A stretch of DNA of 64,000 nucleotides from Symsagittifera roscoffensis (GCF_963678635.1 NC_087070.1:28866048-28930047); one strand, 5' to 3'. Counted from the stretch's first letter, positions 35,166 to 47,418 are shown. Notes: generated from the sequence alone by a model not told the origin. Numbers and translations are program-made.

Positions 35166-35388
35166 CTATGAGTTCAATCCAGCATCCTTCCGGACTCTCT
35201 GATTCAGCTGGTGTCTCGTTATACTGGCCCAACAGACCACCAATGAAATCCCTTTTCCGTAGCCCTGGTATTGCACATCGTCCGTCGGAGAAAGTAGAAA
35301 ACACTCCAACGATGCAAAAACTGCTTTGAAATTGCGACAGGAATTTCAAGTCGTTTTCGCTCAGCGGAAATTTAAACAAAGTCCGCAT
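35166..35388 (-). CDS. SMG8: Possible SMG8 first coding exon
   Basis: Starts with ATG and runs 74 codons to a consensus donor (atag|gtaagt). Coding composition contrasts with the AT-rich flanks. Residues 24-33 read FCIVGVFSTF, comparable to the P-loop-like ICVVGIFGK that opens the SMG8 N-terminal domain. It is on the same strand and upstream of the other SMG8 exons. It exits in phase 1 while the 20891-21135 exon enters in phase 0, so at least one exon lies between and was not found. It may belong to another gene. Confidence 0.4.
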
Positions 35389-36277
35389 TGTAGTTACTAT
35401 CTACTACATTCATTCATATCTAAGGCAATCGGTAAGAATGATCCAGAAATGATCGCAGAACGGCTAGCAATCTTTAACCAATGATTTAATTTACTTCCAA
35501 TCGTTTGAAATGTTTTTGTATACGGAAGTAGAATAAAACATGGCAAGTGCCCTCCTTCCCCACCGCGAGTCATGATTTCCCGTTTTGTTCTTTTTTAAGA
35601 CAAACCAAAATTTACCACAAAAAAACTCTCCAGAAGGTGCGTGGACGCCAATTTGTACAATTTACGGCGACCAATACCTTCCCAATATTACCCTAAATTG
35701 CTGCGTTTTATCAACAAATCCTGCAACGCATAAAACCCATGTGTATCGCTGTGTTTCAGAATAACTGAGAAAAGCAACCTAGATCCATTCGACTAAAATA
35801 AACAAGAGAAAAATCTTATGCAAACCATTTAGCAAAAAAGCTCAACTCTATCACAGAGGCGAAACTTTTTAAGGATCTTGTACACTGGTTATCAAACGCG
35901 TTTTTGAACTGGTCTGCTACTTCGACTAACCAATTTCATTACCACCTCCGCAGCTTTGTTTTTTGTTTCTTCTGGTTCTTTATTTTACCATTTGAAAAAG
36001 GAAAATCCACGGAAAATCAGGTAAAAAATAAAGTCCGTTTTTAGCGCCATTTTGAGGTTCAAAAAATTCTGCAAAAAAAATTTTTTCAAAGATTTTTTTT
36101 CTCGTTTTTTAGTCAGTTTCTACAAAAACTGTTTTCAAATTGGCTTATTTTAGTATGACTGTCGAACATGCCTAAGTTCTATTTTCTTGCTCAGATCTTT
36201 TTATCACACAAAGCAGAAAAAATGGCACTAATATGAAAAAAAAAGTTAGTGCCATTTTTTTGGTTTTTAAGAATATG
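35389..36277. other. AT-rich spacer
   Basis: No gene seen. A 13-bp inverted repeat (aaaatggcactaa ... ttagtgccatttt, about 36220-36257) lies directly before the transposon end at 36278. Confidence 0.4.
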
Positions 36278-36328
36278 GTCGGAACATGCTGTGCTACTTG
36301 CACAGCAAACGGCTACCCTTCTTTCATT
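36278..36328 (+). repeat. Solitary DNA-transposon terminal sequence
   Basis: Reads GGTCGGAACATGCTGTGCTA, then CTTGCACAGCAAACGGCTAC and CCTTCTTTC. Same family as 31721 and 48826-48866. Confidence 0.5.
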
Positions 36329-37339
36329 TTTGCATTCGCAAGACGCGAATTTGCCGGTGAAGATTTTCTTTCTCTTAGCCATCTCATTTCTCTCTGAAAT
36401 GGCTTCATATAGTTTCTTGAGTTATACTTCCAGTGCCCGTATATCCACTCATTTTCCAACTGATTGGGGTTACACCGCAGGTTGCTAGGTCACCTTTTGC
36501 CAGGAAGCTAGCAGTCCTCTCAGTTTTCCACGGAACTGCTTTCCTCCAACGTTTTACTTGACTCTTTGTCGAACTCCTTGGCTATTTACGGGTCCTTCCA
36601 GCATATACTCTTGCTTTTTTTAATCTTCACTAAGCTGCATTTTCCGGATCTTTATTTTGAAGAGCTTCCGTAGATGATCCGAAAAACTTGAATCAAAAAC
36701 AGCGTGCAAATTCTTGACTAGCTTTTTTCAAAGCGTTTCATCAAGAAATTGTCAGTTTCATGCAATTGTTTTCTAATCTGATGAAACCAAGTGCCTCGTT
36801 TCTTTTCCTGTGCCAGACTGTTTATGAATGGAAGTAGTTGGAAATTCCAACATAACAACAGGTCCTCTCCTGTTTCATCAGCCTGCTGAAGACAATAATA
36901 ACTTGGATTATCGAACAGCTTGTCCATTTTCCTTATCTGGGAATTAAGAACTCCACCTATGATCAGGGTTTTGAGTCGTCTTCCGTATCTGTAATTCTAG
37001 GAACAAACTGAAACCCTCCATCACTTGTTGACTGTAGTTCTAAAGCTGTCGACAAACAGCAGTGAGGCGCAGATTTTTGTAGATCACTGTAGTGGATTTT
37101 TCACTGTTGTATCTCAGTATCTCTTCGGCGGTCGATTTTAGCGATTCCTTTCTAAGAACTATCGCTGTTTTCTCCAACTGGACTATTGGTACCTTGTCCT
37201 TATCCTCGCATATCCATAGAAAGCCAGACCCTTCATCTGTTATGTCGCTCAGCATAATGACACAACCTTTGCGGTCAAGGATTAGTTAACAATTAGCGGT
37301 CAACAATTAGCCTAATTGTTGTGATAAAATTATTAAATA
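36329..37339. other. Segment with short minus-strand frames, origin unclear
   Basis: Minus-strand frames at 37040-37255 (EGSGFLWICEDKDKVPIVQL) and 36718-36927 (LLCWNFQLLPFINSLAQEKK) look coding-like and could be remnants of a LINE ORF1 in opposite orientation to LINE D. No domain is recognised with confidence. Confidence 0.3.
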
Positions 37340-37469
37340 GATACTGTTATGATGTGGAAGTCCTCCGACTTATTATCATATCCAGCATTTTGCGGCCCTG
37401 TGAGAACAGTCAGAGTGTTGTTTCCGCAGGTGAAGATCTACAGACTGGCAGTTTTGGTACGCAAACGGT

Positions 37470-38324
37470 ATGGATCAAACAAACACCGACGGTCGTCACT
37501 TCAGCCGCGACTACTATTCCACGACTGCTGAGCTCGTCTATGTAGATGAAGAGGGTTTTTATCAAAGCCACACATTCATTAAAGAAGTACGGTCTTTTGT
37601 GTCTCCTAAGAGAGGCGATAAGCCAACTCCGCGGGAACGACAAAATGATCGCTGGTTTAATGGAATTTTCACGTGTTGAATCTTCAATACACCAAATGAA
37701 AGATGAGATAAAACCCTTTAAAGAACTAACTGAAAGTTCGTCAACTCAACAGCAACCTTCGGCGCAAAGTATGGAAACAGTTCTAAAAGAGAATCTTGGT
37801 ACCATTTGCGAAAAAATTGATCTGCTCAAGCCAGTGGAAAATTCAACGCCCCCGCCAAATAACCAACCGGTAAACGGTAAAAACGATGTCGAAACAGCTA
37901 AGAATCGATGCCGAAACAGCTAAGAATCGATGGTATCAAAGAAGCTGGCAGTGGGATTGAGACCACTGAGTATGAAAATGACAAATAGACTAGCGTCCTT
38001 AATCACGTAGGCGTTAATGCAACAATTAGCAATATCACGCGCTTGGGAAAATTCAACAAAGACCGAAATCGACCTCGGACCTTGCTGGTCACATTATCAA
38101 ATGTCTGGGATGCATGATTAGTTATGTCACGAGCGCCTAAACTGAAGGAACTGGAAGATAAAATCTTCATCTCCAAAGCACTGAGTGCTTCCGAAAGGGA
38201 ATGTGAGCGCAAGATATTATTGAAACGAAGGGAGCTGATAAACAACGGCGTGGATCCTAAAAGTCTACGAATCAAATCGCTAAAGTTGTTCCAAGACAGT
38301 ATCGAAGTTCAACTTACTGATTGA
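37470..38324 (+). pseudogene. LINE D ORF1-like region
   Basis: Broken into frames at 37546-37923 and 38124-38324. The first contains coiled-coil-like sequence (MKDEIKPFKELTESS, ENLGTICEKIDLLKP). The second contains RECERKILLKRRELINNGVD and PKSLRIKSLKLFQ, resembling the C-terminal 'LRKRKEL---G-DPK-LRI' segment of CR1-group ORF1 proteins. No intact frame spans the region. Confidence 0.5.
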
Positions 38325-38349
38325 CTAGAAATGCCTCAGAGTGATATAA

Positions 38350-41164
38350 AACTGCTGTTTCAATGTTCGCAGTATCCTTGCGAAAGATAGGCGTGATGCT
38401 CTTGTGCGCGCTTTGATCCCTACTAACGTTTATGTCATTGCCTTAACCGAAACATGGTGGACTCCAGACTTTGCCGACTCCTTTGGGCAATTTTCACTTG
38501 TACCGTAAAGAGAGAAAAACTACGACTCACTCAAAAAATGGAGGCGTACTTTTAACTGTTAACAACAGCTTAAATCACATGGGAGAAAATCTTGTGTACG
38601 AGTGCGAGGATGACATTGTGAGTTGTTTGGTTGAGGACATTCTTGTCTTTTGTATCTACAACCCACCAGCTTCAAGTGCCTATAGGTGGTCAATAACAAA
38701 ATGGGAGTATTTAATGGAATTTATCAGACATCATCCTTCAAGAAATGTTATCATCTTTGGCGATGCAAATCTGGTTACTGTTAATTGGAGTACATATGAC
38801 TCAACTGAAAACTATGAGAAGTCGGTTTTGAATGTTCTCTTTGAGAACAATTTCCAGCAGCTGGTTGACTTTCCCACAACCACGTTGCATACTCTGGATG
38901 TCGTCCTTGTAGACAGCGATTTCATTCTCAATGTTGAGCCTGCAACTGACTTTACCAACGCATATTCCGTTAACGAGAAAGCTGCCTCTGACCACATTGC
39001 TGTGAAACTTGCTGTCTCGTATGCCCCTAGTCAGGACATTGCCGTTGATGAGCGGCCACAGCAGTTTAGCTATTGTCGCGGTGACTTTGATTTGCTTGCC
39101 GCCCTTATTGCTGACAAACCTTTTCAAGGAATTTGTTTGACCAATCTAAATTTTCTCCTGATACAGTGGTATGAATGGTTGCACGAGCATATTTCCAAGT
39201 CCGTGCCCGTAAGAACTCAACATCGCAGTTCACTGCCTTCCTGGGTATCTCAGGCAACTTCATACAAGTTGAAAGTCTTGAATACTCTTGAGGAGCGTCT
39301 CAACCAAAACCACTCCGACAAATTACAATGTCGCATTTGTGTGCTGCAGTCGTCAGTGGACAACGATTTAAAGAATGATCAATCTTTGTATGAACAGGAA
39401 CTGGCTTCATCTCGTTCGACCACCAAGCTTTTTAAATACTTTAAGAGCGTCAGAAAAACCAAAAACTGTTTACCACCTGTTTTACACTGGAATAACATTG
39501 AAGCAAACAACCCTACTAGTATTTGTAATAAATTCAACCAGTTTTTCCAGTCTGTTTTTTCCAAAGATGTTGCGAGGGTTCGTAATATGTGCGGTCCTGA
39601 ACTTCTTATTGACTTCGACGTTTCCGAACATAAAATAATGACAATAACCACCAGGCTAGACGTAAGCAAGTCCCGCGGTCACGATAACTTGCCACCGGCT
39701 TTATTCAAGAAGACTCCTTCCCTTTGCACATCTCTTAGTCACATTTGCAGCTCTATTAAGAGAACAGGTTGCTTTCCTTCGCAGTGGAAGATTGGGAAAC
39801 TCAAGCCCTTGCATAAACAAGCTGACAAGCGAATGGCAAACAATTATCGTCCTATCACATTATTAGACATTGCATCCAAAATCCTTGAGCGCTGTATATT
39901 TGACGAATTGTATCCTTTCATTAGACCACTTATACCAAATTCACAATATGGTTTCCTAAAACACAACTCTACGATTATTCAATTAATCTGTTACCTAGAC
40001 GAGATCTATCGCGAGACAGACAACCGGAATACGGTGAAAGCCGTATATATAGATTTCGCTTAAGCCTTTGAAAAAATTAGTCACTCTGTCCTTCTTAATA
40101 AGCTGCGCAAATTGGGAACTTCTGGAAGACTCCTAGCGGTTATTAAGAGCTATCTTGCTGACCATAGACAGTTTGTTAAAGTGGACAAACACTACTCTTC
40201 GCTTCTGCTTGTACTAAACGGTGTACCTCAAGGGTCCATCTTAGGGCCCTTACTTTTCTCACTTTATGTAATCGATATCCCCGATGGGTTGGTAAATGCA
40301 GTGTACAGTTTTGCCGATGATTCAAAACTATTTTCTTGGCACTCTGCTTACAGTTTGTGCCATCTACAAGCCGATGTCAAGAGAATCCTGCAGTGGTGCA
40401 ACGACAACTGTATGATGCTACATCCTGATAAATGCCACCTTTTACCTTTCTCACAGCGTTATTGTACCGTATATATAGCAGAAAAAGAGCTCACAGTCGT
40501 CGACAGCCAGAAAGATCTTGGTATTCTTTTCTCATCCAGCTTGTCATGGTCCCATCATATTGAAAAAGCTTGCAAAAAAGCGTTGGTAGTCTTGTTTCTT
40601 ATAAAAAGTAATTGCTCCAGTATTTTATCTCGAGTTCACAAGTTGAATCTATACAAGTCCATGGTGCTACCAATATTCTTGTATGGCTCATCTGTTTGGT
40701 ACGCCAACATCGGAAATTTGAAGGCCCTCGAATCCATACAACGCAAAGCTACCAAGTGGATTCTCTTCGACAACGACTTGTCTTACTATCAGCGCCTTAT
40801 CAGCGTCAACATGTTGCCTATTTCTTTGTATATGGAAGTTAATGATGTATTGTTACTGTTCAAGATTATCAATGGGAAATACGATTTTAAGTGGGATGAT
40901 TACGTAACATTTTCGACTTGTCACCATAAGTTGTTTGATGTTAAATACGTGAACTCCAAAAAATCAAGGCACAATTTTTGGTACCGTACATGTCGACTTG
41001 CAAATATTCTGCACACATCGGTGAAAGTTCTCGACTTCAATGGACTCAAGAAACGACTGCTGAAATACTATTGGAACTTCTTCATGAACAACTACAACGA
41101 ACTCAACTCGTGTTCTTGGAGAATACTGTGTCTCTGTGCAACTTGTCGTCAGTTGACTTTTTGA
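38350..41164 (+). pseudogene. LINE D ORF2: endonuclease and reverse transcriptase
   Basis: The endonuclease begins before 38471 with VYVIALTETWW (catalytic Glu) and continues in the 38471 frame with IIFGDANLV, DVVLVDSDFI and ASDHIAV (final His). The RT has YRPITLLDIASKILERCIF, motif A VKAVYIDFA followed by a TAA (40060-40062) and AFEKISHSVLLNKL, motif B NGVPQGSILGPLLFSLYV and motif C YSFADDSKLFSW. The C-terminal part runs to the stop at 41164. Apart from the motif A stop and the frameshift near 38478, the reading frame is whole, so the copy is young. Confidence 0.85.
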
Positions 41165-41232
41165 CTTTGTTTTGACGGGGAGAAATCCCTTCACCACAAT
41201 GGTGTAAATACTTTAAATAAATAAATAAATAA

Positions 41233-44200
41233 TCTTCTTCTGTTGGTTTCTCTTAGCGACATTTTTTGTATGTTCCAGGTCATTATAGAAACTGTCCCTC
41301 GTTGCTTCGCGGGCTTCGGGATCATTTCTGCTTTCTTCGAGCCAGCTTTCGCTCCATTATTTTCCTGCCTCTCTGGCTTCGTTCCTCGTCGGACGCCAAG
41401 TTTACTCTACACGCCTCCGCACCGATCGGGTCATTCTCTGATAGAGCTGCGAAGTTTGATCCCACATCGTAACGCTTAGGACTTTCGATAACTTGAAGAA
41501 CTCCAGGAGTGCGGATTCAATTTTCTGAAACCTCGGGTTCACTGCCGAGGTGATACACTCCCTTCATTAGACTTACACCTGATTAACATTCGCAATCCTT
41601 TTATCTCGAAATGCCAGCAAAATCAAAAACACAATAATGTCAACACGAGAAAATCAAATCAATGAAAGTTTTAAACGAGCTCTACTGGAAAATGTCCTTT
41701 AAAAACTGAAAAGATCTTACTAGGGATTATGGTTACACCTGATACGTTATCTGCAGTTTATGTGCAGCTGCGAAACGATCCGAGCCAGTCCCAAACAAAT
41801 ATTATGCCAACGCACAAATTAAAACAATAAATGAAAACGAAGCAAGAGCTAGTTTAGTGAGCAAAGAAAGAAATGAACAAAAGTGGCAGCAACCTTAGAA
41901 ACAAGACCTGACATTTTTCAGAGAAATTTTGAAGGGCGTCGACTACTAATGAAAAATAAGACAAAAACTTGGGGCAAACTTTATTTGTATAAAAAGTACA
42001 ATACCAGCTTAACTCTCCAAAGCATGGTCGAGTGAACGTAAAACTCATCTCGAACAAACCGAAAGAGCAAAATTTTGTTTCAGGTGAAATTGAAACTCCT
42101 AGATGCCTCATGACTAAAGACCCCACAATTGTTTGTCTGCATGAAGTATGAGTTGATTCATCGAGTAGTTACTATCAAATTCTCTACGCCACTCATTAAT
42201 TTGTTTTTCTCGCATCGATCCAGCTTCTGGTCATCGCTTAGGCATCCTAAATCACCTTCAAGGATGACTTGTTAAACAAATGTAAAAAATGAAGTTTTTA
42301 CTTATGAATCGATTGCAAGTTTTCTGTTCGAGTTGACATCCAACCTTTAACTTACAATTTAATTAAATTTTTTTCCTGCTGGTCTTAAATTTTATATGCA
42401 ATCAACACAATCTGAGCTTTCAATGCATTAGTTTCCTACTCACTTCAGTGATCTTGCTTTACCTTCTTACTAATCGCATGGGCTAATCGCTTACTTTACG
42501 CATGGGCTAGATACTTAAACATGCCGTCAAATTGTTGTGATGATGCCATCACTCGTCCCCTAGACACTCAATTTGACAAACCAGTGTCTTAATATGATCG
42601 CTGGGATTATATAATTTTAGATAATAAGGATTTCAGAACATTATTCTGCATTTGTCATCATTACTTTACGTGTACAACACGCAATCTGGAGAAAAAATCG
42701 GAGTGTTTTTTAGAGACAATTACATCCTAGATAATAGTGAGTTAGTACATAGCGTATTTAGCTGATCTGATTTTACCCCTAGAAATTGGTGCTTGGCCTT
42801 GATGCTATCAGAAACCCATCTGAGGCTCTGATTCTACCCCCAAAAATTTGACCTTCCAGAAATTGCTAGTTTTCGAGAAAACGCCCTTTTTGTAAAAATA
42901 TGAAATTCTCCAATTACTTACAAAAATACTTGCTGCTTAAATGATCCTATATTTACACATTAACGTTCTATGTCTCAATCAGTATATACTGGGTAGACAT
43001 TTAGTGGCCATGTAATTTGCCGTTAGTCTATCCTCTTCAGATAATACGTACTTTTACCAAAATTTTATTGCTTAATTTCTTTGATTTTTTTTTGTAAATG
43101 TATTTGTATGTCTGAAGAAATAAATTTTCTTTCTTTCTTTCTTTCTATAGCATAATGAATAAACATTCAAAAAAGAAACCAAGCAAAAACTATGCCAAAA
43201 AAAATTACGATAAAACCCGTTGAACCAAAACAAAACGGTTGTCATAAAAAACTTTAAGCCCCGGAGAACAAAAAAAATAAAAAAAACTTTTCGCTTCAAT
43301 TGACACAGTAGCTTGGGACAACGTCGACATTACATAAGCCAAAACGGTATGTTATACGTGAACATTGTTTCAATACCAAGAAATAAATTTGCGCTGTGGT
43401 AACTAAGACGCTTAAATATAAGCAGAAAACATGCCGCCGCTCACTTTTTTGAATGGTAAAATTTAATTTGAAAAGAAAATTCCATGCCAGCTTCGAACCC
43501 ACGACCTTAAACTTGCTAGGCATAGCCGTTACTTTAAGGCCAAGTTTGCCAAAGAAGTATAGGAACTTGATTATGCTATGACTTGAGCTATCGAATGATT
43601 CATAATTTTGTTAGACAAGTTGTGAACCTGACAACAAAATAAGCGCAATAACTGTAAAAACAGCAAAAATTACAATAATTGAAAAAAAAACTTGGCTGTT
43701 TACGGTAATTATTGATAGCCACTTTCACAACATTGCCACTTTCTCAACATTGCCACTTTCTCAACATTGCCACTTTCAAATGACAGGTTAAGAAAGGTAA
43801 AACTCAAGAAGGCCAAACATATATTTGTTTTAGAAAATTTAACTCTCGGGTTTCTAAGGAAATATATATTTTTAAGAGTCTCGTTGAATAACATGAATCT
43901 TGTACGATCAACAATTTCTTAGAAAAACCATACCTATTTTATGATAACTGGTTCAATAAAAAAAACGAAAATCCATTTTTGAAACTGGAAATCATTCATT
44001 CTGGTAAAGCAATCTGAAAAACAAATCAATAAAACTTTCGCGCGTTAAAACAGAACGTAAATTGTCCTCCTGTAAAAAAGTGATTTAGAAATGAACTTCT
44101 GATAAAAAATTTTTCGAAGGCTGTAGAGTAAGGTAGAGAGACTAGAGGGCTATGCATGCAGACAGGGGGAAGCTCTGACTTTCTATTGGTATCACTTTTT

Positions 44201-44974
44201 TTGAGAGAACTATTTTTGTTAAGAAAAGTGAGAAAGTTTTGCAAAGCGTCTCAAAAGATAAATTTGAAAACCCGATCCCAATATTTGTTTGCATAATACC
44301 TGTTTTATCAAATAGGAAGAACTCTGACAACCTGTGAGCAAACAAATGGAGCCGAGAAAAAAGTATTTTAAAAACTTTCAAGTCCACTCTGAAATTACTT
44401 TGAATAACACTTGTACTAGCAATTAGGCCGACTATCTTTGAGCAGAATCCAATTGAACCAAAAATGATTTTGATTTTTTTTAAATTTCAAGCCCCCTTGA
44501 AAATAGAATTGAACAGAACTTGCAACAGCAATGGAAGATGCTTACTGCACAAGCAAAAACCGTGATGTGCCATTTTAGCTGACAAACCTTGAACCGACAA
44601 ACGAAAGTCCGACAATTCAAAGGTTACCGAATTTTTTTCAATTGTATACATACAAAACACAGCGGCAAAGCTAAGTTGCGCATCACTTGCGATACATCGC
44701 AAATGCTGCAGTACCAGCTAGCGAACAGACAATGATACGAGAATAATAAAATCGAAAAAAAGTTTTTGAAACAATGAAAATAGTTTTAGAAAAACTGTCG
44801 AAAAACATAACCAACAGTATTTGATAAGCTTTTAATATTAATCGAGCGCGACCTAAGTTGCCAATTTATAATAATAAATAAATTATTATAATGAAAAAAT
44901 TTTGAGCAATTAAGTTTTACAACCTTGCAACAAAAACTACCTGAATTTTACCAAACAAAATCAATCATTTTTTG
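41233..44974. other. AT-rich spacer with simple repeats
   Basis: No gene recognised. The stretch 41270-41530 is GC-richer with overlapping frames of unknown origin. A (tttc)n microsatellite lies at about 43124-43147 after an aataaa. A tRNA-like segment occurs near 43485-43545 (cttcgaacccacgacctta). A 17-bp minisatellite is at 43720-43777. Confidence 0.45.
43720..43777. repeat. Minisatellite, 17-bp unit, three copies plus a partial
   Basis: The unit cactttctcaacattgc is repeated head to tail; the first copy has one variant base and a partial fourth copy ends in cactttc. Confidence 0.85.
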
Positions 44975-45405
44975 CCTTTGAACCCATTTCTTGCTAGGAC
45001 TCGAACCCATGACCATTTGGGACAAAAGCATCCGCGAAACCTGAAAACCAATTGGGAAAAGGTCTCGATGTTGCCAAGGTTCACTAATAAGGCAACAGTA
45101 TAAATTCTTACAGATGTGTAAGAAAAGTGGTTTACGGGAAAAGTCTAGTTCCCGATTACAAGACATTTGCACTCGCGAAAATTAAAAAACAACAAGGTCC
45201 GACTGAGACTGAAACCCCAGACCTTAGGTTGCAAAGGCTACAGCGTTACCCCCAGGCCGAGTGAGAAGGAACCTAAAAGACTTTAAGAGAAGAAAAGAAG
45301 AAAATAGTGAATAAAGAAGAGATGCATAGTAGAAGTTGTTTACGGGGAAAAAATCTAATTCTCGATTACAAGGCACTTGCTCTCGCAAGAGTAAAAATCT
45401 ACAGA
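44975..45405. repeat. Tandem dimer of a tRNA-derived repeat (~210-bp period)
   Basis: Two units, each a reverse-oriented tRNA-like block (about 44980-45050, gactcgaacccatgacca; about 45195-45262, gaaaccccagaccttaggtt ... caggccgagtg) followed after ~75-150 bp by the hairpin-type motif (45131-45182 and 45338-45396, ggggaaaaaatctaattc). The 16.25-16.47 kb region has the same order, so the two parts form one element. Confidence 0.6.
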
Positions 45406-46609
45406 AAAACTTAAATTTTCAAGAAAAAAATTACCAAAGCGTCTCAAAGGAAAACTAAAACAAATCCCATTCATAACATTGTGACAAGAAATTTGAGTAA
45501 AAAAAAACAGCCAACCAACAATTAGAAAGGAATCAATGCACACACAAAAAAACATGACTTGTTTTTGCTTGAGGTTTCTTGCTTGAGGAATCTCTTTGAA
45601 GTTCAAGAACAATTTATGATTGACATTTTATTGATAAAATTAAGTTATTTTGAGTTGTTTTTATTCCACTGCGAAACCTGAAAACTTGAATCCTTTTCGA
45701 AACTTATAACCGATCTTTACATATTAGCTTTTCGATAGTGGAACTTACCTTCCTTTAAACAAAGGAAACGAACAGAGCTTTAAAAGAAATCAAAAGTCAA
45801 ATTGCGAAAAATGAAATTGGACCGACGTTCGACATTCTGCAAAAATAGAAAAAATTAGAAATTTAAAAAAATCGCTTTTTGTTATTCACTGTTGTCTCGA
45901 TAAAACCTAAATCACTAACGTTTGTATGGTTATATCATCCCACCACTCTTAAAAAACGATAGCTGGAACAAAATGTTTTTCCGGTATTTTGGTTATGAAA
46001 GTGATTGGAATATTCTGTTTTTCTAACACAACAACCGGTTATCTCATCTTTGTTTTTTCTCTGTATCTTTTTAATCGCCGGAGCTTTCATTCCATCACGA
46101 GAGACAACTACACCCATTGTGATTAAAACTGTTCGAATGTAGAAATCTACCTCGGGTTAAAGTAACAAAAATTTCTATACCTCTTTATTGTTAACTAACG
46201 GAAGCTAATGAAAAAAGGAGATATAATTTGAATAAATTCGTTCAAAACTTTTTACGATATTATCAGTAAAGGCACATCTAATTAGCGTTAATTATTTAAG
46301 TCTGCAAAATTCACATTCTGTGGCACGTTTTTAACTGCATCTGTGTCTGCAATTCGACAAAAATGTGAAAGTTAAGAATTTACACTTGCAGTCAATTATC
46401 TATTTTGTAACATAAGCTTATAAAGCAAATCTAGTAACGCCTTTCACTTTAAATGAAAAATAAAAAAAGATAGACATCTAACGCGTAGTTGGGACTATCA
46501 ACATTAATATCTGCAATTTCAGAGCTTCTTTGACGACAATTCGACAACAAGCAATCAGCGGGCCAGAAGTTTCGGTATCGTCAAAGTTTTCATATGACAC
46601 CCTGCTAGA
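45406..46609. other. 3' flank of MCU with a degraded transposon-end-like segment
   Basis: AT-rich, no gene. The segment 45998-46050 (ggaatattctgtttttctaa ... caaccggttatctcatcttt) resembles the transposon end at 31721 but is strongly degraded. The MCU 3' UTR must lie here. Confidence 0.4.
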
Positions 46610-46822
46610 TTATTCACGTGGGCCCACTTCATCTGGAGTTTTGGGAGGAAGGATGGGCAAGTGAAGAGCCAGAGGGTCCCTGAGACGCTTCAGGTCCAGC
46701 TCAATCTGGGCTATTTGATCTCGCAGGTCATTGTACTTGGTCACGTCAAACTGCTTCTTCTTCGATCCTTTGTAGAAACTGATGAGGAACGAACGGTTCT
46801 TCACGTCTGGAAGAATGTACTC
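46610..46822 (-). CDS. MCU: MCU last exon (C-terminal coiled coil)
   Basis: Encodes EYILPDVKNRSFLISFYKGS, KKKQFDVTKYNDLRDQIAQI and ELDLKRLRDPLALHLPI, ending at a TAA (46610-46612). This is the second matrix-facing coiled coil of the mitochondrial calcium uniporter, which helps hold the tetramer and contacts EMRE. The acceptor cggtttag precedes GAG. The frame enters in phase 0, directly continuing RQ|EY from the previous exon as in other MCU proteins. Confidence 0.92.
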   Translation of the reverse strand, partial: EYILPDVKNRSFLISFYKGSKKKQFDVTKYNDLRDQIAQIELDLKRLRDPLALHLPILPPKTPDEVGPRE

Positions 46823-47214
46823 CTAAACCGACATCCTTTAAACGTAGAAACCTGCCGTCTTCTTTAGTTCTTTGAATGACCATTACACAATCTTTGCTGT
46901 TGGAAAACAGCAGATTAACTTAGAATGGCCAAACTAAATTAAAGCGAGCTCGACTTGGAGAACCAGAGACAAGTGGAATATCTCAATGATTGAAAGAGGC
47001 GATCATAGAAAAATTGGTGAAAGTTATGCGTTTGGTGAAGTCATTAACTGTCGGGCCACATTGAGATTCATCACAAGGTAATTAATTTTGTTTCCAGCGC
47101 TGTTATTAGATTTCATCCGAAAACACCTGAACAATAATTGAAATCGAGAGGAGGATTGGAAGAGGGAGTCGAGACTGCCATGTCAATTTGTACGTGATTT
47201 GTGTCGAGCATTAC

Positions 47215-47418
47215 CTGTCGGGTTATGAGGTAATATCCGTAGGCCACCATTGCCGTGAAGTAGCCAGCGAAGTAGGTCACTGGCTCCATTATGTCCCAGC
47301 TGTACTCCCACCAGGTCAGTCTGGCGAACAGGCCGAACTGGAACGCCATCCAGGCACCGCCTACCCACATCACAACAGCACTTCTTCTCTCTGCGCTCTT
47401 AATCAGTTCTTCCTTCAA
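47215..47418 (-). CDS. MCU: MCU pore-region exon (TM1, DIME selectivity filter, TM2)
   Basis: Encodes 68 residues: LKEELIKSAERRSAVVMWVG, then AWMAFQFGLFARLTWWEYSW, DIMEPVTYFAGYFTAMVAYG and YYLITRQ. WDIMEP is the selectivity filter, with its Asp and Glu rings, between the two inner-membrane helices. All key residues are present. The exon lies between an acceptor (ttttgttgtag) and a donor (cgacag|gtaatg) and is exactly 204 nt in phase 0. Confidence 0.95.

Larger units (their letters stand above)
37340..41232 (+). mobile_element. LINE D, CR1-like non-LTR retrotransposon, nearly intact
   Basis: ORF1-like region (37470-38324), then endonuclease, RT and a 3' end with (aaat)n repeats (41212-41232). 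It has few lesions: a frameshift near 38478 and one in-frame stop in the RT. It belongs to a different lineage from LINEs A-C, with no 2A motif and no terminal CxxC knuckle. The simple-repeat tail is typical of CR1/Jockey-type elements. Confidence 0.85.

Noticed and set aside
37410-37643. Minus-strand frame of 77 residues.
   Set aside because: It overlaps LINE D's 5' region in antisense and shows no domain.
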